Source: Hybos culiciformis
Taxonomy: Eukaryota > Arthropoda > Insecta > Diptera > Hybotidae
Assembly: GCA_964007475.1 (NCBI GenBank)
Contig: OZ023273.1
Span: forward strand, 117,351,812-117,415,811
Direction of reading: 5' to 3'
DNA: 64,000 bases
A model generated the notes under the pieces. That model was not told where the DNA came from. It saw only the letters and a program-made list of their open reading frames with translations, and ran no database searches. Every line of letters begins with the position of its first letter. The first letter of the stretch is position 1. Positions 34,650 through 49,100 of the stretch are shown here, piece after piece. The translations under genes were made by a program, and so were the position numbers.

Positions 34650-37600
34650 AGTTTTAAATAATTTGTAAACGAAAAATTTTTAAAAAATAATTTGAATTTA
34701 AATTTGTTGCGCCAAATTATTTTGTTTTTATAAATGACAAATGATTATTGAGTGGACTACTAATTTTTTTGAGTATTGAAACGTCAAAAACCATGTCAGT
34801 TCGAATTCGATTTCGAATGTCGAATGAGTAGAATGAAAATGAATTTTTACCCCCTACAGAATTACTCAATTATATCATACAACGCGCCTAAAGAAGTATA
34901 AACTTCAAAAAAATAATAATTTGTTTTTCAAATCAATTCGTTATTTTGGGTCAAAGTTTTTTAAAAAAATTAATAAACTTCATTTTAAATATAAAAAGAG
35001 ATAGAATAAAATAACAAATAACCAGAATTAAGATAAATAGTAAGGTCAATGCTGGATCAAGGACTACTCTACGAACTCTCTTATTTGATAAGAGTTGAGT
35101 GTTCACAAAAAAAAAACTAAATATAAAACTAACATTCAGTGTTAAGTCTATGTACAAACATATCAAAAAAATTGAAATAAGTTTCCCGCAAGCATGTTGT
35201 TTACAATTCTTTATTTTATAATAACTATGATATGGTGGTAGTTTTTTTTTATTTTGTTCATATAATATAATATCTTCTATACTTATAATTTTATATACAT
35301 ATATATATTTTTTTTTAACAAAAAAAAATAAAATAAATGATGATATATAATTTTTTTGTTTAAAATTATAAGTACGTACGGAGAATTGAAGCAGAATAAT
35401 TTTTATTTATTTTTTTTTGTACAATACTATATTTTTTTTTTTGTTGAAACGTTTCTGTATGGGATGATGTCAGAAAAGTTGTCACAAGTTTCAAACAAAG
35501 AGACAATGTAATAAATCCAATCAATTCAATGTCATAAATGTTTGTTGAAACTTAAAACTTACACACAGTTCAATACTAAACACTAAAATTAGTATTTGTC
35601 ACAGTTTAAGATATTAGAGTTGTAAAAATTTCCGGGAGCTTATTAATTGAGAAATATGTTTATTTGGATTAATTATAGCAAGAGAACAATAATTTTTGAT
35701 ACTATTTGCAATTAAATTTTCCTAATATTTGGCACAGTTTTTAAAGTCGATTTTAATTTATCAGCAATGAATCGTCCTTAGGAAATATGAAAATAAATTT
35801 TTTCGTATATTATATCTTAAAGCTTAGTATGTTCTTAATAAGTTAAAAATCTGAAATTTCGTATTAAGTTTTGTTTTATTGTGCAACATAGAAACCAAAT
35901 TTTTATACCATGTACATTTCTACAAAATATATCTATTTATGTAATTTAATGTGCATTTATAATGCTTTATGTGTATATGAGTTTGTACACATATAAGTAA
36001 GTATATGTACCTACCCAGTAGAACTTATAATTCATTTTGTCATATTTTGTAAAAAGCCATTATTGACAATCTTAATCATCATTAGTACTTTTATGAAATG
36101 ACATTTTCATTATACCATTATTTTCAGCAATTTTTATTATTATTATTATTTTTTTTTTTGTTTTGTTTTATTTCAAATGATTTCAAGTAGATATTCATAT
36201 GAAAAGTTTTTACGTTTAATAATGTGACTTTTAATAATTTTATTAGAAGTATTATATAAAACAGGGTTATTATATTTTTAAATTTTCATTTAAAGCGTAA
36301 TAAATTAATTATTAATAAACATAAGAATAATAATATACTTACTTATATATTGAATATAAGAACTCTCTGCAAACAGTTTTGTCGTTGTTTTGTAGTTTCT
36401 GTTCGAAGTATATTCTCTCCAAGACATTTTTATTAACCTGTGGGAAAGTTTATAAGGACAGGTCTACTGATCAGCACAAATATTGGGTTCAGAAAAAAAA
36501 TTTAGATGTACTCTCAAAAAAATGTATTAAACTGATAATCTTTTTAGTATCCTCAATCAATGGTCGTAGTTAAAGCATATAAAAATGTATGTACAATTTG
36601 TGCGTGTACCAGTAAGTGTTCATTAGGTACAACATACGAATATTTTCTCAGTTAAGCTAACAACTTATTAATTTTAAGAAAAAAAAAATTTTTTTAATTT
36701 CAACTTCTCGCATTAAATGTGGAAAATAATGTCATAGTTTACTTTAATTACGACCAAACCCTGTTATATTTGATTATTTGTGTAATTGAAAAGCCAGCTT
36801 ATGTTTTACAATCCACTTAAATGTTAGAAATTTTATTTTTTTATCACCAAATTCAATAAATTGTGTTTCTGATGGAAGGAAAAATTTCAATAAACACAAC
36901 AAATGGAGAAATGCAACTGAAATGCTGAAATCTAAAGAAAAATTCTACTGGAGTTACTTGTGTTGTACTTTTCAAAATAAATATTTAATTGTTAACATTT
37001 TTTTTTATTTTGTTAACTGTATTCATAGTCACATAGTACAGGGTAGTGGGTATGCAGTACACACTAATATAATATTCTTTGTAATACAGACTTTTTTTGT
37101 TAACGTTTTTTATAAAAAACGTTATTAATTGAAGTTATTGTTTGAAAAAGTATTCTATATACTTTTGATATTTTTTTTTTGTTTAATTTTTGCTATCAAT
37201 ATCAATAATATACAAATTTATATCTCTTTCCTAATAGAGAAAGTGATGAATAATGTAAAATTTCTATAATTTCAATATTGCTAATTGAAAAGCTTGTTAT
37301 AAGTATGCAAAAAAAAAATAAAAAAGAAGAAGAATATAAATGCACATTATTTTTATCTGGATTAATATTTCAGTTATTTTATAATGAAATGAAATACTTA
37401 AAAAAAAATATAGGAAAATAAAATATGTACTCAATTACTGAGAAAATTCAATTTGCTTGATTTAAGTTAAGGTATAGTATAGTTAGGTTGGTATAATACT
37501 GGGAAATATAATATGTAAATTTAAAAAATAATGAGTAACATTTTGACTATAATCGTTAGTTGTAAGGATAATAAAATTTGGAACTAGTTATAAGATTAGA

Positions 37601-40488
37601 ATGTGTATGAGGTTTTTTTATGACCAAGAACAACATAATTGTGACTTGTAACATCTGATTAGTGCATAAATACGGCACATGATTCAACGCTTCTCAAAGA
37701 TCTAGAAGAAACAATAATTCCTAATTCAAAGTAGGATAACAAACTGTACCATGAACACTTAAAGAAATTAGATACGGCATAGTATAAGGCAATATTTTGA
37801 TAGTGGGTTCAATTTCATTTTCTGGCTGAAATTTGTGTAATTTTTTCCATTGTCAACTTCCTGAATTATTATATTTGTGCGGATTTTATTTTTATTTTTA
37901 AGCGTTTAAGTTTAAAGTTGACGTAAATGATTTTATTTAAACTCCTACTACGAAAACTTAAAAAGAAATTTTCTGATAAATTCTTTAATATCCTGTATAT
38001 AATGTCTACAATTGTACACTCTACACATATATAGTTATTATTCTACTGTATACTTTTTCTTTAAAAAATAATAATAATATTTTTTCTCATATTGCTCTTA
38101 CAACATTTTAGAAAAAATAAAGAAACTAATTTCGAATACTTAAAATTAAGTTTCATCAAACTGATGTCTTTTTTATTCACATTGCTAGCTACCCTAATAA
38201 CTAAATCGCGACTAAATATTATATGTATAAGTTTTTTTTATTGACAAGTTCTTTGAGGTCGCAGCGTTTATTTACACTTCAGAAGCAATAACATAATTTT
38301 ACATTTAAGTACTTAAATTTTTTTCGCTTTTTAGTTCTTTCAGATGTCGAAACCTGAGTTTTATTATACATGTAGAAATAATCTGATACAAAAAGTCCTG
38401 AATTTTTCTTTAATACTTATAAATTTCAATTATGTTTAATTCCTGCACAAGTTATTAAATAATCAAATTTATTTAACAGCCAGTATTGGTAATCCTTCAA
38501 TGAGTATCATTCATATTTAAAAACAAAATAAAAATAATAATTTTTCAATTATTTGAAATAAAAATCGCATATAGCTAGGAAAAAAAAAAACTTTATTTAA
38601 AGATTATTAATTTTACTTTCCTGGAATCCAAACAGCTGGTATACAATTTCATTCGTCCTAGTATAAAAAAAACAAAATAGACAAACCAAAAATAAAATGA
38701 ATTTTCATGAATTGAATAAAATAAAATATAAAAACGATATTTTAATTAAATTTTCTTTGATACACAAAAAAAAAAGAAAGAAAATTGTTAATTAAATAGG
38801 ATATTGCAACATTTTACTGACAACATTAAGCAACCAGGAATTTGATATTAAAATGAAAATCAAAATGTACTTGTACATATATGTATGCACATTTAATAAT
38901 TATTAAAACATCAGTTTTCCTTAACTTATTACAAAATTTCTATGCTATGAGGGATTTTCGGTAATATTATAATGAAACTAAAATAAATATATAACGTATG
39001 TTATATTTTCATATATGTAGCTGTCACACACGGGAAATCAAATGAAAAAAACTGTCGGTTTCATAATTTCATATACAAATATGAATGCATGTCAGAAAAT
39101 ACTTTTAATTTTAAATGTTCAGAATTAAAGATGAAGTGTATTATATTATAATAGAATTTTATGGTACTTATATATCAAATTTTGTTTGTATCAAATTTTT
39201 TAAATTATTAATTAATTACTAAAAGTACTGCCACGCCGATGCAGCTCTAGTAATAGTATAATATAGAAGTTTCTATGTTGTAAACTTAATTTCTTATTTT
39301 TAAATTCTTAAATAAAATACGAAATTAAAATTGAAGTGGGTACTTATTTTAAAGATATTTTTGCGAATAAAAAATTTATTTTATTAATTTAAAGTAACAA
39401 ATTCTATTTGAATTGAGTATAAAAATTCTTTCGTAATAAGGGAACGGTTATGTGAGGGGATCTACGTTAAACAATAAGAGTAATAAATTATGTTAGTGCT
39501 GCTGCATATATTTGATCAAATCAAGTAATTAATATTATAAAAAATTAATTATATATTTTTAGATGAGGTAGTTTTCTAATTATTTAATCAAAATATACTA
39601 AAATATACTTATGGAAAAAATTAACTAAGCTTTTATTATAACTCTTGTCATTCATCACCACAGATACAAGGCGTAAACCACATCTCATATTTCTTATCAG
39701 ATTCATACTGAGTTTTGATTTTTACATTATTGTCTGAATTCTAGATAATTATTTGAACGTAAATTTTGTTTTTTTTTTAACAAAAATATATATATTTTTA
39801 AATAGAATATAATTTATTTTCTTGAACTTAAATTAATGAACTTTAAAAAAATATTTTTTTTTTGTATAAATAATCATCATTATCACCGCAGATAATGTCA
39901 AAAATTACACTAATATACAATTGATCAAAATTATATAAATTATTATAAATTTTGGATTTAAACTTCTATTTCCCATAATAATAAAAATATAAAATATATA
40001 TAAATTGTATAAAAAAAAAAATTATAATTCGTTGTTTGTTTGATAATTAAAGTTAAAATTGTACATAACCCAAGGGTGTAATAAGTTTCTCATTCTTCTA
40101 AAATTAACAATCTTTTTTTTTTTTGAATAACAAAAAAAATATAAATATTGCTTATTATTAGTCTTTTTTTTGTTGTTGTTTTCTTAAACATAAAAAAAAA
40201 AAACAAACCAAAAAAATTAATTGAATAATAGTTTAAAATAATATAAAAACAAAATATGTGTAAACAAATAAAAAATAAAATAAAATATTTTTTGCCTTGA
40301 AAATTTCAAGCAAAAAAAAAATAAATGATATGTGGAATAAATTTCATAAATCCAAGATTGACTTCCTTGATTTTTTTTTTTTAATTTTTTTTCTTTTAAA
40401 TATAAAAATAATAAAAAATAGCATTTATTAAATAAAAGAAAAAATAATACTCTACAAAACGTGTGCTGTTTGTAAATCCAGTAGTGTA
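34650..40488. other. Non-coding AT-rich stretch
   Basis: No gene recognised. (TTA)n-type sequence lies near 36134. At 38344 an ATG-started 31-codon frame directly follows a good acceptor (TTTTTAGTTCTTTCAG), but its composition is background-like. Confidence 0.5.
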
Positions 40489-40884
40489 CACTAAAAAAAA
40501 TTAGCTCGGTGGAAAATCAGCTATTAAATATAGCAGAAAGATTATAAGTAAAACTGCGTTATTTTCTTGTAATCTGTGCTAAAAATCTTGCATTTATTTT
40601 TTAATATAATATGATAACTCGGACATAGCCAATGCATTGTAGCAAAAGTTGCTACTCGAAAATTGTAGATTTTATTATTTTTTTCTAGCGAAAAATTAAT
40701 AACAAAAAATATACAATATTAGTTTCTGCAATTTTTAAGACTAGTATTGCTATAATCATATGAACAGATATGGTAAAAAGTAATAGTATTAGATATTTTG
40801 CCTTGCTATGACAAATATCAAATTTTGCTACTGCCATCCACCAGCTCGATTTGATCTATATACCAGCTAATTGTTTTTTCAGTG
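40489..40884. mobile_element. TA-flanked MITE (Tc1/mariner-like ends)
   Basis: TA at 40487-40488 and 40885-40886 flank a 396-bp element. The left end is CACTAAAAAAAATTAGCTCGGT and the right end, read inward, CACTGAAAAAACAATTAGCTGGT; they match over about 20 positions with two small differences and a one-base gap. An internal hairpin GTAGCAAAAGTTGCTAC lies at 40639-40655. The TA target duplication and size fit a non-autonomous Tc1/mariner-type element. The ends resemble those at 454-683, so at least two copies are in this window. It encodes no protein. Confidence 0.65.
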
Positions 40885-43170
40885 TATCAAGCTGCTATAT
40901 TTTAAATAATAAATATATAAACAAATAGCACAGTTTAATCAAAACTGTTATTACAACATGACTATAAAATTAAAAATATTTTTATTATCTTTTCATAAAT
41001 ACAAAAAAAAAAATAAAAATTAAAGTGTGAAAATATTTTATTATTTTAACGGAAAAGTGATAATGCTTTAGACATTTTTTTTAAAGATTCCTCATTTTTT
41101 CACATTTTTAAAAATTATGCACAATTTTTCTTTCTTTTTTTTTTTGTAAAAAAAAACTATTTATTTTTTTTATGATTTCCTTAAATGCTTTTTATTTTAA
41201 TCTTTCTCTCGAGAATATAAATCTCAGATTTTCATTAAAATATTTAAAATCATTTTACATAATTTAAAATGGACACAAAAAATGAAAATGTTTAGTGTTT
41301 ATTTTTAAAGATTTCTTTTTGCAGAAATTCATTGTATACATAAATTTCAGCATTTTTTAAGCTAAAACTATGTCTCTGCTTATTTTTCTTCTATTATTAT
41401 AAATATATGTAGTTTTTAGCCCGGTTAGAGTGTAAAAACATATGACAATGTCATAAATACTAAATACTCATGACGAAGTTAAAATTAATTCAATATTAAG
41501 TATTTGATTAGATATAAATAGAAACTGCATATAATAATTACATGTTTACATGTCATAATATGTGAAAAGTTTTCATTAAAAAAATTTCTCAAAAATTTTG
41601 AATAAAACAAAATATCGATATTGTTGAGCATAAGTTCTTTTTATTTTCTTTCAATTTACACTTTAAATTTGTGAATTTTTTAAGTTTTCATTTATTTCAA
41701 TAATTTGAACTCAAAAACCTTAAAACTAAGGTAATTATATTGCTACTACTACGATTATATAGTTTCTCGGCATCAGCGCATACATATTATTGTCTTTCCC
41801 AACTTATGGTTGAATTCACCTAATTTATATGCTCTAAATTTTTTTGTAAGTACGTTTTTCAAAAATAAAATATCTAATGTTCATAGAAATAAAAATGATT
41901 GCGATCTCACGTTTTGTTTTTATGAATTGAAGATTTTAAAATATTTTATTTTATCTTTGTGTTTTTTTTTTTTATATATTGAACATAGTTAAATGCTTTT
42001 TATCAGAATAAGAAAAAAAATAAAATAAAATACGAAGAAAGATGTAACAGTTGCACGTAAACGATAATGATATAAGCTTAGATATCTGTCATTTTTATAT
42101 CTTAGTTTTTTTTTTTTTTTTTGTAAATTAACTGATTAAACGTCTTCAACACGTTCCTCATCCAACACTATTTTTCTATGATTTTTTTTATTTTTATTTT
42201 ATTTTATTTTTTTCAAATATTCAAAAAGTGTTTTCTAGAATAAATATTTACTTGAAGAAACATATAAAAAGCTAGAACACTATATGTACATACTTATAAT
42301 TATATTTATTCAACATCATCAGCAAATTCCACCTTCGCAATGTAGAACAAAATATAACTTATAGTTTACGCAGAGTAAATTCCAAATCTAGTTAATATTA
42401 AATTAAATGGGTTTAGTTTAAAAGTTTTAGAAAACATTACTTAAAAAAATAATAAAATTAATTCAATAAAGAGACATCTAGTTATTATTGGGTAATTTTA
42501 GACTTGAACTTATATAAACACATGACTATTCGAATCGAAGTATGATTTGGAATAATCAGATGAATAAATGAAAGACAATTTTGAATTCTCCTCAAATGAA
42601 ATTCGCTGGATTTCCAAAAATTAACAATATCTTTTAAAAAAAATTGTACAGACAAAAAAAAATTGGTATTTAAATCTGAGTGACAAGTCTGTGTGTAGTT
42701 ATTTTTGTTTTGTAGTAATCATCAATGATCTAAGAAAAGATAGTGCAATTAATATTGGTACCGAAATTTTGATTCATTTAGTTTTCGGACCTATCCAACT
42801 TTTCATCAATATGACAATCGAAGAATAATTTAACTTAGTTTGTTCGAATATTATTTATACAATTTATTTTTATGTAATTTAAAACTGAATTTCTATTGTA
42901 CGATTAAAATATTCCTCATAATAAATTTTTTTCCCATTTCAATTTCATTTTATACTTACTTGAAAAACTTTTCTTACTATGAAAATGAAAAAGCAACAAA
43001 AAAAAAAAATAAAAATTCCGAGAAAAAAAAAATTATGTATATACATAAAATGAAATAATAGTATTATAAGATTTTAATTTATTCAGAAAATGATGTAAAA
43101 ACAATTCATTTTTTGGTGTGAAAATGTCTCGTTTTGCATAATAAATAATCTTATCAAAACTAAAAAAAAA

Positions 43171-43189
43171 ATAATAATAATAATAATAA
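43171..43189. repeat. (ATA)n microsatellite
   Basis: About six ATA units after an A run. Confidence 0.85.
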
Positions 43190-45016
43190 AAAAAGTTTTC
43201 CTTCAAGATAATATATTGAAATTTTTCTTATTGTGTCCTAAATAACAGAAAGACAAAAAAACAAATAAAAATTTATAAAACTTTTCAATTCTGATGGCAT
43301 GGGAAACTAATATTTCTTTCAAAAAATTATTCTCCTCATTAAATATATAAAAAAAAAAAAATTAAAATTACAAAATTATTTTGAATAAAAAATTAAACAT
43401 TATTTTAACTTATATGTACCTATGTAATATGAATATTCAAAGATGTAATAAATTTTTATAAAAAACATTTAACCTTATGTCATTTGGAGTTGTACAGCAG
43501 CAAAATCTGTAAAATGTTTTAACTTTACCTAAATTTTTAATATTAATTCTAGAATTATGAAACTTTTACTACTATTATATTAGCAGTAACTTAATCTATT
43601 TTTTTAATTAAGTATCTTTAGCTTCTAATCACTACATAAAAACTTTAATCTCGACTGACATTATTTTGTCTCAATCAGCTTTAAAATTAAATTTATAAGA
43701 TATTCATTCCTTCAGAAAATTAGACAAGTTTTTTAAGTTCGATATTTTTCAAATATTTCGTAACACATTTACAAAAGTCTAGACATGAACATATATATAA
43801 AACTGTCAGATTTTCAAATCAATCATTTTTACATGACGTACGTGTACTTTAATCTGTCTATTTACTGATTACTTACATCAAAAGATTAGATTTCTAATAA
43901 TATGAGATCAAGGAAAACTTTCTTAGTTTGATTAAAAAAAAAAATTCTATAATTAGAAGATAATATACGTTTTGTTTTTAATTTTTTCTTATTCAAAACT
44001 TTCTAGGAAAATATTACATCAAGACAAAAAGAAAAACTAAGTAACGAAATGTTAAAAAAAACAAGAAAAAACAAATGACCACACTATTTATTAACATTAA
44101 TATTATGTAATTTATTTTAATTTTTATATCTCTGTTTTGGATACATATTTATGTATAATTATAAATTTTTTTATTTTTATTTTTTACTTTAATCGTGGGT
44201 ATACTGTTTTTATGAAATTCAAAACAAAATAAAAAAAAAAGTACATGAAGCTCTTATTAAAATTGGTGGTTATATTTTATGAAACTTTTCAGCGATGAAT
44301 AAAAAAAAAAAGTTTTTCATTTAATGTTGAATTATTTTTTTGAATTTTTTTATTTTATTTCTACGATAGAAATAATAATGACCGGAAATAAAAACTATTT
44401 AACAAACTTTTAGCATATTTCATTTTATTACTTTTTTTTCATTATTTTATATTTTATACATATAGTGTTAATTTTTTTTTTTATTATTTTAGTTAACGAA
44501 AACAGTTTTACTTGTGGTTGACATTGACTGACAGGTTTCAGTGTTGAAATTTTTGACATACTCATTGGTTTATAAAGCCAATTAACCTTCATTTGGAGCA
44601 ACATAAAAAAAAAAAATTCTAAACTTTTTCTCCATGTTTTGTAGTATTTTTCCGTTTTTTGTAAAAACTATAATTGCTTTTCAAGAAATTACTGTAAGAC
44701 AAACACCTGTAGAGACCACTTTTTATAACTCTAGTTAATATAAGTTTTTGTCATTTTGTACTTTAAATATACATATATTGTGAAAAAAAATCCATCCATT
44801 AAAATCGAATCTGCATAAGATTTGGGAGAAGTTTTTATAGTAATCAAGAAGAACTTATTTTATTTTAACATATAACTTCGGCCAATCCGCAACCAAGTTC
44901 TGTTTTTAGATTTTTGGTTCAAATTATTCAATATAATGTTAATCCGTCACAAAAAACGTATACAAATATTTTCATCCTTTTTTCTGGTTTTTTGTGAATA
45001 AATAAAAATGTACGAT

Positions 45017-45066
45017 GTATATAGGTGTACTATATGTATATAGGTGTATATAGGTGTACTATATAC
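45017..45066 (+). repeat. Short minisatellite, GTATATAGGTGTACTATAT
   Basis: Two near-complete units and one partial unit of GTATATAGGTGTACTATAT lie in tandem. Confidence 0.8.
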
Positions 45067-46120
45067 ATATTAGGAAAAATTTTTTTTTTTTTGACTAATA
45101 TGAAAATACTCAAAGGATTTTCTTACGAAAAAAAAAATGAATTTTTCCTTTCACACTTATTTCAAAATCGTTATGTCTTTTGTGTTGTTTATGGTTATTG
45201 CATGAACTCTTTTTACGGTGAAAAATCTGTTAAGTGTTAATGGATTTTAATTTTTTTCCCACTATTTATACATGTATTCATATTTAAGAACTAAAAAGTT
45301 TTCATAATAATGTTTGTTAGGATTAACACAAAAAAAAATCAATTTTCCTTTTTTTATTTGAAGAAAACAATATTTTCCTTGTTGTGGGCAAAGAAAATCT
45401 TTTGTATTCACAATATAATAATGTTGAATTTTTACATATAAATTTATATAATTTTTGATAAAAATAAATCTATAGGTAAAAATCACTTAATCAAAAACTT
45501 ATTTTAGGTTTAACATTTTGATTTTTTTAATTTTATTTTAAATACATTTTATCACGATTGTTGCTGATTTTAATGTCTCCAGGTAATCTGGACATTTTGT
45601 TTGAGATTAAATGTGGCACTTGAAGTTAAATTTTATTGAAAAATGCTGCTTAAGTTTTTCTAGCGAACACTTCAAAGTTCTACATGGCAACATTTCCGTA
45701 ACATAAAAGCATAATGTTCTAAATCTAAATATTCTGTCGTGGGGCATTTTTTCGTAATAAAAAATTTGTATCTAACAACATTTTATGAATAAAAAAATAC
45801 ACACATGCTATACTGGGCTAAAAAACATAACGATATGTATTTTTAAGAAAAATGTTTAATGTCATTTTTATATGTATATTTTATTTAAAGAATTTTTCCA
45901 TCCAATTACTATTCCTCTATATTAAATCATTGAGAATAATTTTCTGAAATAAATTACGCCACTTTCATATTCAACAGCTTATAAGATTTTCTTTATATTT
46001 AATTTTTTTTTTCTCCGTTTTTGAGAGAATAAATCAATAGTCCAATTCAAAGAGGAAAAATTATTGTTCAAGTGCCAAAGTGCATTATTATTATTATTGG
46101 TCTGTCCATAAATTCTTTTC

Positions 46121-46135
46121 TGTTGTTGTTGTTGT
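46121..46135. repeat. (TGT)n microsatellite
   Basis: Five perfect TGT units; a (TTA)n run lies just upstream at about 46085-46098. Confidence 0.85.
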
Positions 46136-49100
46136 GTGATTTTCAAAAGTAAATAAATCTTATATAATTTTTTGTATATACATATTATTTAGTATATTGG
46201 AGGACGAAATATAAATTTTGGCCAATACTTACATAAAATTTTTTTTTTTTTTTCATATTATTGGAAAATTTCATAGTTTATTGCACTGCATGGAAAGGGT
46301 TAAAAAATTAGTAATTTATGTTTTTAATTTTTATTCTATTTTTATATATTAGAGTTATCTTTAATCCGATGCGATATTGGGGACTTAAAAATTAAAAAAT
46401 TTTTTATTGATTTAACTAAATTTCCTTTTCAGCTAGACATTATTCAAAATAATTAAACAGTATCATTGAAAAATTAACTTCCATTAGATAAATTTTATTT
46501 TCCTATAAGACTCAGAGTTCATCATTTATTCATTGTCGATATAATACCGAAATTCAATCTTCAATTTATCTCTAAAAAATTTTGTTTAGATCGAGGTTTT
46601 CGTTAAATTTTGTTCTCAAAGGAAATATTTTTTCATATATTAATATCCGATATGATATAATTTCAGAATTTAACTAAAATTTGTGTATAATCGAAAAAAT
46701 AAAATACATAAGGGCTGTTATTATTGCCTAGAAAATACAGACAGTTATTTTTAGCTTTTAGAAAATTTCTCAAAATTTTTTATGAATAAAATTTTATGTT
46801 AGAAGATAAATGTATCTAGGCGTAACATAGATACAAGTACTGTACATGGCATATTTGCAATTTCTGTTATATGTTCTTACTAAGTATGCATTATTGACTG
46901 ATGTTTTCAAACTATTTTATACATAAAATTTTGTAGTGGAAATTTTTATATTTTTTTTTCCTACATTTTGTTAAAAATTAACTGTCATTATACACTTATG
47001 GCTTATATTTATTTGTAAATATATTGCAAACAAAATGAAAATACATCAAATTTAAAAGAGATAAAAGGCATTAAAAATGCTTTTTAATCCGAAAAAATGT
47101 AATGTGGGATTACATCATGTAGTATACTCTATAGCTCTTAAAAATACTTTACTGGCAATAAAAATAGGAAAAAAACAAAAAAAACTTGAGAAATTTTCTT
47201 TTTATTATCTCAATTTTATGTTCAGCTTTGCGTATATACCAAAAAATCTATTGTTGGGAAAATGAAAGACCACTACATCAGGTACATGATAATCTCTTTT
47301 CATTTTCACAAAGCGTCCATTCATTTATTTTTTTTTTCTTATCCTCTATAAAGTGAAAATATACTAGCGTCATTCTGTAAACGATATCTATATGATTCTA
47401 AGTATTTGCACATTACAATGGTTTTTATTTCGATAATTTTTTTTCAAGATAAATCTACAGAAATGATTTTTTTTATATGAACATAATTATTATTAACAGG
47501 AAAATAAAGTAAATGTAACTTAAAATATGATGTAAGAACGTTAGCTGGTCTCTAGAAAATATTGCTTTTGTAAACTGGGTTTAAAAAATAATTTAACTTC
47601 GTGAATATTTTATTCAGTTTAGCTCATTTTTTCCTTTTGCAATTTTCAATTTATATAATACCCAAAGAGTGAAAATTTTGAACTTAATACTGAATTTATA
47701 ATTCAAATTCAATTAGTAATTTAAATTCTATTATTTTTTGCTAAAATGATATACTTACGTAAATTTTTGTACATAAATTTAAAGTATTTGTGGGACATGA
47801 TAACATTTACATAGTAATGATAAGAAAAGTTCCCATAGAATAAATAAATACTATATTTATTAACTATATATCATTTACATAACAAATTCTAATCCTAATT
47901 GAAAAATGAAACATTTATTTAAAAAAAACCATTTCTAGTTTTATAACAAAATTTCAAATTTCCTTCCAGAATAAAAACACAATTCATTTGTGTTTTCTTT
48001 GATGTTCATCATAATATTGTATAAAGTATTTCTAGATAATGTGCATATCTATTTTTCAAGCTCCAATATTGCATATTTGAGTTGTGTTTTCGTTAATTAA
48101 ATTTTTTTTTGATGATAAATTTTTTGACATTAATAAACTATATTGCTGGTTTTCTGAAATAATTACAACCAGAAGGCAGAGCTTTTTTTTAGATCTATCT
48201 TATTTCAATTGAGTCTTTGTGAATATAGTGTATATTTTTTTAATTAATATCTCCAAGATTTTATTAAAAATCGAATTGGAAAATAAATAGATTTCTTTAC
48301 ATATATGTGATTATTTCACAAGTGTTATCAATACTTCAAATAAACAAAAAAAAAAAATAATTCCTATAATATAATCCATTAAGTATAACCAAAAGATCGG
48401 TATCATTAAAAGCCAAAAAAAATTGTACATATAGAATGGAGAATGGAACATCAAAAGATTTTTCATATAATAAACATTACACTTATCTTATATAAATATT
48501 AAATATGTAGATAAAACAAAAATTTCATATGTAAATACATAAATATTTATATTATAAGTATATTATACGTTTATACATACATATATATATAAATGAAAAT
48601 GATTTTTTCTTTTTTACATAATATTTTATGAAATTGATTAGATTTTCCAATTCTCCAATGATAATAATTAAAGATTTCTTTTTTTTTTGCAATTTAATTA
48701 TTGTAGATATGTGCTGTTGATTGATATGCAATTTCATAGTACATTTCAACAAATAAAGAAATTTCTCAATCATTAAATATCATATATATAGATATATTAA
48801 AAAAGATAAATTTTTATACAATTGTACATGTAAGTATGTTATGCATAATATTTATGTTATACTTATGGTGTATATATAGGAAATCTAATAATTTATGTAG
48901 AAAATGTAAACTATATTGTATATGTTATATGTACGTACAAGTAACTGAAATATACATATCGTATCGTAGCCGTATATGAAACGTGATAATATTGTAGGCT
49001 ATAACAGAATTTTTTCATATAATTTCTTTTTGAAATATCATTCAATTCAATTTAATCAAAAAAAAAAAAAAAAATAGAAATAAAAATAAATAAATTATTT

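Noticed and set aside
42130..42350. Two acidic short - strand frames ending in VEDV and DDVE
   Set aside because: Each has a stop just upstream and no acceptor; chance reading of C-rich patches is likely.
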